DNA from: Comamonadaceae bacterium
Lineage (GTDB): Bacteria > Pseudomonadota > Gammaproteobacteria > Burkholderiales > Burkholderiaceae_C
Direction: 5' to 3'
Assembly: GCA_024642025.1 (NCBI GenBank)
Contig: JAHEBY010000073.1
Coordinates: 1 to 9,522, forward strand
DNA length: 9,522 bases
Shown here: one piece after another, positions 6,257 through 9,522 of the stretch
Layout: the number at the start of each line of letters is the position of its first letter
Numbering within the stretch: position 1 is the stretch's first letter
Translations under genes and position numbers: made by a program
The notes under the pieces: generated by a model
Databases searched by the model: none
Told to the model about the DNA's origin: nothing
Seen by the model: the letters and a program-made list of their open reading frames with translations, nothing else

Positions 6257-7102
6257 ATGCTGGATCGCCGAATGAACGTCTTCGACGAACCCAAGATCGA
6301 TTGCCATTGCCATCTGCTCGATCCGGCTCGGTTTCCTTACGCACCTGACGTCGCTTACCGGCCCTCTGGCCAGGAAATCGGACCGCTGGAGCAATACCTG
6401 CAGGTTATGGATGCGTATGGCATCCGCCACGCCCTCTTGGTTGGCCCGAACTCGGGTTACAACCGCGACAACCGTTGCCTTATTGACGCCATCGCCCGAA
6501 GCGCCGGACGTTTCAAGGGCATTGCGGTGGTACCCAATGACATTGAGCGTGGCCAGCTGCGAGAGTTGCGCGACGCCGGCGTGATCGGCGTCGCCTGGAA
6601 CGCGAGCCTGCTTGGAACCCCCTACTACGCTGGCGCGAATGGACTGTTGAAAATGCTTGCCGACATGGACATGATGCTATCGCTACAGGTTGAAAAGGAC
6701 CAGCTGCTGGCGCTCCAGCCCATGATCACGCGCAGCGGTGTGCGGGTGCTTTTTGATCACTGTGGCCGACCCTCCCCCGGTGGTGGCCTGGACCAGCCGG
6801 GTTTTCAGGCTTTGATCGGTCTGGCACGTACCGGCCGTGTTGCGGTGAAGCTTTCCGGGTACCAAAAGTTCTCGCTGCAAGGCCCCCCGCATCAGGACGC
6901 CATGCCATTCATGCGCGCTCTGCTGGACGCTTTCACACCGGACGCCTGCCTATGGGCATCAGACTGGCCATTTTTGAAGGCGCAACAGCGCATCGATGTC
7001 GGCCCCTTGTTGCGCACGATTGAGCGCCTGTTGCCCGATCATGGCGACCGCCAGCGACTATGGTGGGATACGCCCTGCCGCTGGCTGGGGTTTGAAAAGT
7101 AA
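6257..7102 (+). CDS. Amidohydrolase-superfamily metal-dependent hydrolase (PDC lactonase-like, COG3618 type)
   Basis: A TIM-barrel hydrolase of 281 residues from the ATG at 6257, cytoplasmic with no signal peptide. The metal-binding HxH is in IDCHCH (H17, H19), a further histidine is in LFDHCGRP (H168), and the late catalytic Asp is in WASDWP (D236). This set matches the amidohydrolase_2 group that includes 2-pyrone-4,6-dicarboxylate lactonase and sugar lactonases. A lactone or cyclic carboxylate substrate is therefore plausible but not proven. The ATG at 6272 may be the true start: it removes only MLDRR, leaves MNVFDEPKIDCHCH, and has a weak GGA 7 bases upstream, while the 6257 ATG directly abuts a hairpin and has no ribosome site. 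It follows the binding-protein gene by 37 bases and ends the three-gene cluster. Confidence 0.85.
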   Translation: MLDRRMNVFDEPKIDCHCHLLDPARFPYAPDVAYRPSGQEIGPLEQYLQVMDAYGIRHALLVGPNSGYNRDNRCLIDAIARSAGRFKGIAVVPNDIERGQLRELRDAGVIGVAWNASLLGTPYYAGANGLLKMLADMDMMLSLQVEKDQLLALQPMITRSGVRVLFDHCGRPSPGGGLDQPGFQALIGLARTGRVAVKLSGYQKFSLQGPPHQDAMPFMRALLDAFTPDACLWASDWPFLKAQQRIDVGPLLRTIERLLPDHGDRQRLWWDTPCRWLGFEK

Positions 7103-7211
7103 GCGCCGCCCTATTTGACTTGTCGGAGCGATCTTTATTTACACAAAGTCATCAAAATTAAATAAGATACGCCTTATATAAATTTCGATTTATCAATTGA
7201 AGACACCTGTC
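7103..7211 (+). promoter_or_regulatory. A/T-rich leader with small palindrome before the membrane protein gene
   Basis: This gap contrasts with its GC-rich surroundings: only 14 of the 60 bases in 7141-7200 are G or C. It contains TTGACT (7115-7120), a 5/6 -35 match, but the box 17 bases later (TTTACA) is poor. A second -10-like TATAAA lies at 7177-7182. ATAAAT (7178-7183) and ATTTAT (7188-7193) form a perfect inverted repeat with a 4-base spacer, 18 bases before the ATG at 7212, suitable in place for an operator. Promoter activity is inferred; the exact boxes are uncertain. Confidence 0.5.
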
Positions 7212-7931
7212 ATGATGAAGATGACCAAAACACTGGACAACTTGGGTGACACGTTTCGCCGCCTCTGGTATCGCGACACCGGCGAGAGGAGTCTTGTAAT
7301 CAACGACGTTGCGGTGCGTATCCGGGCGGGCATCTTGCTCATCATTCCGCTGTACATGGGGCTGACCTTGTACGACGTAGTGTTCACCTCACACTGGGTA
7401 GTAACTGGCGGGATGGTGAAGGACACTTTTGACACGGACGCCAGTGGGCGCATTCTGTACAACGTCGAAGCCGTTCGGCGCACCTATGAGTATTCCAGGC
7501 AAACCTGGGTGCTCCTGTACGCTCTCTTTGAAATGATTGCTGGCATGTTTTTGTGGACATCGCGTTTTTCGCCCACCATTTACATCAGCAGCCTGATGGC
7601 CAAACACAGCAAGCCAGTCTGGAAGCCCTTGCTACCCAAGCGTTTTGCGTGGTCCATTGGTGCGACGCTGGTCTCGGCTTGCCTGATTTTCTTTAATCCC
7701 GAGGTTTTTGCTGGCTGGGTCAATGCGCTAGCAGGCAGCAAGTTGCTACCGACTACATCCAACTTCATGCCTCGCTGGATTCCACTGGTGCTGGTTTGGG
7801 TGTGCATCGGTTTTATGTGGATGGAAACCGTGCTTGGCATTTGCCTGGGCTGCAAGCTGCACTCGCTGCTGGTTTGGACAGGCCTCATCAAGGACGACTG
7901 CGAAGCCTGCAACAACCTGAGTTGGGACTGA
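7212..7931 (+). CDS. DUF4395-like four-helix membrane protein with two CxxC motifs
   Basis: Predicted inner-membrane protein of 239 residues, function unknown. Hydrophobic segments are seen near residues 39-58 (AGILLIIPLYMGLTLYDVVF), around YALFEMIAGMFLW, around GATLVSACLIFF, and around PLVLVWVCIGFMW running into the C-terminal motif. C211-LG-C214 and C230-EA-C233 form two CxxC pairs at the C-terminal end. The pattern VxIRAGxLLI near the start, PKRFAWSIG in the middle and a final GxCLGC-K-LL resembles DUF4395 proteins as I remember them; this is not confirmed by search. The cysteines could bind metal or exchange disulfides. Start: ATG at 7212 (or 7215/7221), with GAAG about 9 bases upstream; a TTG at 7197 is less likely. 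It stands alone, 109 bases after the hydrolase gene, and converges with the minus-strand dehydrogenase 17 bases away. Confidence 0.75.
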   Translation: MMKMTKTLDNLGDTFRRLWYRDTGERSLVINDVAVRIRAGILLIIPLYMGLTLYDVVFTSHWVVTGGMVKDTFDTDASGRILYNVEAVRRTYEYSRQTWVLLYALFEMIAGMFLWTSRFSPTIYISSLMAKHSKPVWKPLLPKRFAWSIGATLVSACLIFFNPEVFAGWVNALAGSKLLPTTSNFMPRWIPLVLVWVCIGFMWMETVLGICLGCKLHSLLVWTGLIKDDCEACNNLSWD

Positions 7932-7948
7932 ACCGCCTCACAGCAACT

Positions 7949-8845
7949 TCAAACAGGTCGAGTAATTTTGGCGCCCGTCAATTGCTCCTGGGCGGTGACA
8001 AGAGCCGGCACGTAGGATGCGCCATGCCCCAAGTTCGACGCAGTGACGAGGCTCTGATGTACGGCTTGTCCTACCAAGGCAGGCACGTTCACCATCTCGG
8101 CCAGATGGCCGTAATAGCGCAGGTCTTTTCGGGCATTGTCCAGCTCGAATTTCAGCCCGGTAAAATCGCCCGCGATTGTCTTGGCCATGGCCTGAAACAG
8201 CCCGGAATTCACCCCTCCCGCAGAAACAACGTCAACCAGATGCTTCACGTCGATGCCCGCCTTGGCACCGACCGCAAAAGCCTCCGCCGTGGCCGTGCAA
8301 ATAGCCTGTGCCACAAAATTGTTCAGTAGTTTGACAACATGGCCTGCGCCCGGGCCGCCCACGTGGAAGATGTTTTCACAATAGGCTTGCAACACGGGCT
8401 TGACGCGCTCAAACATGTCGGGCGTTGCCCCCACCATGGTGTTCAGCTTGCCCGCCTCAGCCTCAGCCGCAGAGCGCGCCAGCGGCGCGTCTACCAGCGT
8501 CACACCTTGCGCGGCACATTGGGCGAACAGCCGGTTTGTCGACTCTGGCTCGCTGGTGGAAGTGTCAATGACCAGCAGCCCGACGCGCGCGTTGGACAAC
8601 ACGCCGTTTGGCCCAGTCAGGCAAGCCTCCACCTGCGGCGAACCCGTCACGCACAGGATTACCGCGTCACATGCCGCCAGAGCGGAAGCGTTGGCCACCA
8701 ATTTGGCACCGGCTGTTATCAGGTCGGCTACGCCCTCGCGATTGTGGTGAACAGTCAGCGACACCGCAAAGCCCTTGGCCAATAAGTTTTTGGCCATACC
8801 GTGGCCCATGAGGCCAGACGCCCCGACAAATCCGATGTGTTGCAT
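7949..8845 (-). CDS. NAD(P)-dependent beta-hydroxyacid dehydrogenase (3-hydroxyisobutyrate dehydrogenase family)
   Basis: A 298-residue cytoplasmic oxidoreductase of the HIBADH/tartronate-semialdehyde-reductase family, which oxidises 3-hydroxy acids or reduces semialdehydes. The N-terminal Rossmann loop is GFVGASGLMGHGMAKN (5-20); CVTGSPQVE (65-73) and DTSTSEP (94-100) follow; DAPLARS (119-125) occupies the substrate-binding DAPVSGG position; GHVVKLLNN (168-176) carries the catalytic lysine K172 and the Asn pair. The glycine loop has one residue more than the usual GLGxMG form. The DAPLARS variant implies a substrate other than hydroxyisobutyrate. AGGAGT at 8854-8859 (minus strand), 8 bases before the ATG, fixes the start. 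No convincing promoter was found in the 56 bases upstream. The gene is tandem with the DUF1161 gene and convergent with the membrane protein gene. Confidence 0.9.
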   Translation of the reverse strand: MQHIGFVGASGLMGHGMAKNLLAKGFAVSLTVHHNREGVADLITAGAKLVANASALAACDAVILCVTGSPQVEACLTGPNGVLSNARVGLLVIDTSTSEPESTNRLFAQCAAQGVTLVDAPLARSAAEAEAGKLNTMVGATPDMFERVKPVLQAYCENIFHVGGPGAGHVVKLLNNFVAQAICTATAEAFAVGAKAGIDVKHLVDVVSAGGVNSGLFQAMAKTIAGDFTGLKFELDNARKDLRYYGHLAEMVNVPALVGQAVHQSLVTASNLGHGASYVPALVTAQEQLTGAKITRPV

Positions 8846-8901
8846 GGTTGAAGACTCCTGTTATGAAAATTGGTATCTAAACGAATCACTGAAGCACCGA
8901 G

Positions 8902-9252
8902 TTACGGGCAGTCGCCGTAGGTCACAGTCCCGTCTTTGCATTCTGTCAATATAGCTTCGCGGTTTTTGATTGTGGGGCGGACTGGTGAGGCGCCCCCCCT
9001 GTCGGGAGAGCCACCCTGAGCGTAAATAATCTTTTTGGAGCCCAAGCCGCACGTACCTACCACTTTCCCGTCTGCCGCGTTAGCGGCATCCGCATCCACC
9101 ACCGTAAGCGTGAAGTTCGTGACACCGTTTGACCTGATGCTTGCGTCAATTTTGGCCTGAATCGACTCGCAGGTCTGGGCGTGAGCAGGTGCGCAGGCTA
9201 TCAGCCAAGCTACAGCTGAGACAGCGTTTCTCAGGGTGGCGACTTCGAGCAT
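8902..9252 (-). CDS. Secreted DUF1161 family protein
   Basis: Small predicted periplasmic protein of 116 residues, function unknown. The start is taken as the ATG at 9252: AAGGA (9261-9265, minus strand) lies 8 bases upstream and a signal peptide follows directly (hydrophobic VSAVAWLIACAP, cleavage after AHA at residue 25). The longer frame from 9336 would bury that signal. The mature part starts QTCESIQAKIDASIRSNGV and continues to VVGTCGLGSKKIIY, matching DUF1161 (family of E. coli YnfD). C28 and C68 probably form a disulfide. A C-terminal tail of about 37 residues adds two more cysteines in ILTECKDGTVTYGDCP, possibly a second disulfide. It is transcribed divergently from the SH3-domain gene; the 56-base gap to the downstream dehydrogenase allows co-transcription but the functions do not obviously connect. 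Confidence 0.85.
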   Translation of the reverse strand: MLEVATLRNAVSAVAWLIACAPAHAQTCESIQAKIDASIRSNGVTNFTLTVVDADAANAADGKVVGTCGLGSKKIIYAQGGSPDRGGASPVRPTIKNREAILTECKDGTVTYGDCP

Positions 9253-9356
9253 GCGTGAGATCCTTGCGTTGCATGTTAAGGTTGACCATCGTATCTTAGC
9301 CAACATAGCGGTTATCGAGCGCAACCCTAAACCCAAAGACTGGAGGCAATCGGGGA
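9253..9356. promoter_or_regulatory. Divergent intergenic region between DUF1161 and SH3-domain genes
   Basis: 104 bases separate two outward-facing start codons and must hold both promoters. Each gene has a good ribosome site (AAGGA at 9261-9265 on minus, GGAGG at 9342-9346 on plus). A weak plus-strand pair TTGCAT (9269-9274) and TATCTT (9292-9297) with 17-base spacing is the best candidate; no convincing minus-strand pair was found. Confidence 0.4.
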
Positions 9357-9522
9357 ATGAGTGTCCGTATCAACACGCCACGAATCATCGCAACAATCTG
9401 CTTCAGCCTGGCAGCGGCCTTCCCGGCAACGGCTCGGGAAATGGTCAGCATCAAAGGCAACATCGTCAACATGCGCTCAGGTCCCGGCACGCACACCGCG
9501 GTTCAGTGGGAACTCAAAAAAG
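9357..9522 (+). CDS. Secreted bacterial SH3-domain protein (3' end outside window)
   Basis: The first 55 codons of a frame that stays open to the window end. The ATG at 9357 is preceded by GGAGG (9342-9346, spacing 10). The N-terminus is a signal peptide: R4 and R9, a hydrophobic stretch IIATICFSLAAAF, and an ATA|R cleavage site after residue 26. The mature start MVSIKGNIVNMRSGPG is the characteristic opening of a bacterial SH3 (SH3b) repeat, with the N-x-RSGPG signature, seen in cell-wall- or envelope-associated proteins. The function is unknown beyond probable ligand or peptidoglycan binding; how many SH3 repeats follow cannot be seen. Confidence 0.8.
   Translation, partial: MSVRINTPRIIATICFSLAAAFPATAREMVSIKGNIVNMRSGPGTHTAVQWELKK

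Noticed and set aside
5104..6294. Minus-strand frame of 396 codons opposite the binding-protein gene
   Set aside because: Long but a shadow of a well-supported gene; no recognisable motif, no ribosome site, and composition typical of antisense GC-rich DNA.
3885..7102. Possible genomic island integrated at tRNA-Asn
   Set aside because: No integrase, no second copy of the tRNA 3' end was noticed in the window, and the tRNA is followed at once by an intact terminator. The catabolic cluster could be foreign, but nothing here shows it.
7171..7197. FNR/ANR-type site near TTCGATTTATCAA
   Set aside because: The half-sites resemble TTGAT and ATCAA but the spacing is one base short and the first half is imperfect, so it was not called.
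7796..8329. Plus-strand frame of 177 codons across the convergent gene ends
   Set aside because: It overlaps the end of the membrane protein gene and the antisense of the dehydrogenase; no motif and no ribosome site.
9253..9336. Longer DUF1161 start at 9336
   Set aside because: It would place 28 extra residues ahead of a clear signal peptide and has no matching ribosome site, while the ATG at 9252 has AAGGA at good spacing.

Overview
The window looks like chromosomal DNA from a GC-rich betaproteobacterium, most likely Burkholderiales, family Comamonadaceae (Rhodoferax/Polaromonas-like). This is judged from the protein sequences, the fdxA / ferredoxin-NADP reductase / tRNA-Asn neighbourhood and the DUF1161 and SH3-domain envelope proteins. 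No species-level assignment is possible from sequence alone. No insertion sequence, integrase, CRISPR array or phage gene was seen.

Region 1 (1-3960) is core metabolism. The 3' part of cysD overlaps cysN by one base; together they make the ATP sulfurylase that activates sulfate for assimilation. The most distinctive object here is a 62-base palindromic repeat (951-1012) lying in frame inside the N-terminus of cysN. After a 103-base gap come fdxA (7Fe ferredoxin) and a thioredoxin-reductase-like ferredoxin-NADP reductase, a plausible redox pair. A tRNA-Asn(GTT) follows, with its own promoter and a strong intrinsic terminator.

Region 2 (4005-7102) starts with 173 bases of non-coding DNA and then holds three same-strand genes spaced 47 and 37 bases apart. 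They encode a shikimate-dehydrogenase-family enzyme that has lost the shikimate-binding serines, a periplasmic HAAT/LivK-type binding protein without its transporter, and a PDC-lactonase-like metal-dependent hydrolase. Together they suggest uptake and breakdown of a small carboxylated, possibly cyclic or lactone compound; the substrate is unknown. A hairpin sits between the second and third genes.

Region 3 (7103-9522) is a set of short transcription units. An A/T-rich leader with a small palindrome precedes a four-helix DUF4395-like membrane protein with two CxxC motifs. A 3-hydroxyisobutyrate-dehydrogenase-family oxidoreductase converges on it from the minus strand. Upstream of that on the minus strand is a secreted DUF1161 protein, divergent from a secreted bacterial SH3-domain protein that runs off the window end.

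Nothing here amounts to a clear new multi-gene system. The best leads are the in-frame palindrome in cysN, the three-gene catabolic cluster built around a non-canonical AroE homologue, and the CxxC membrane protein behind its A/T-rich leader.
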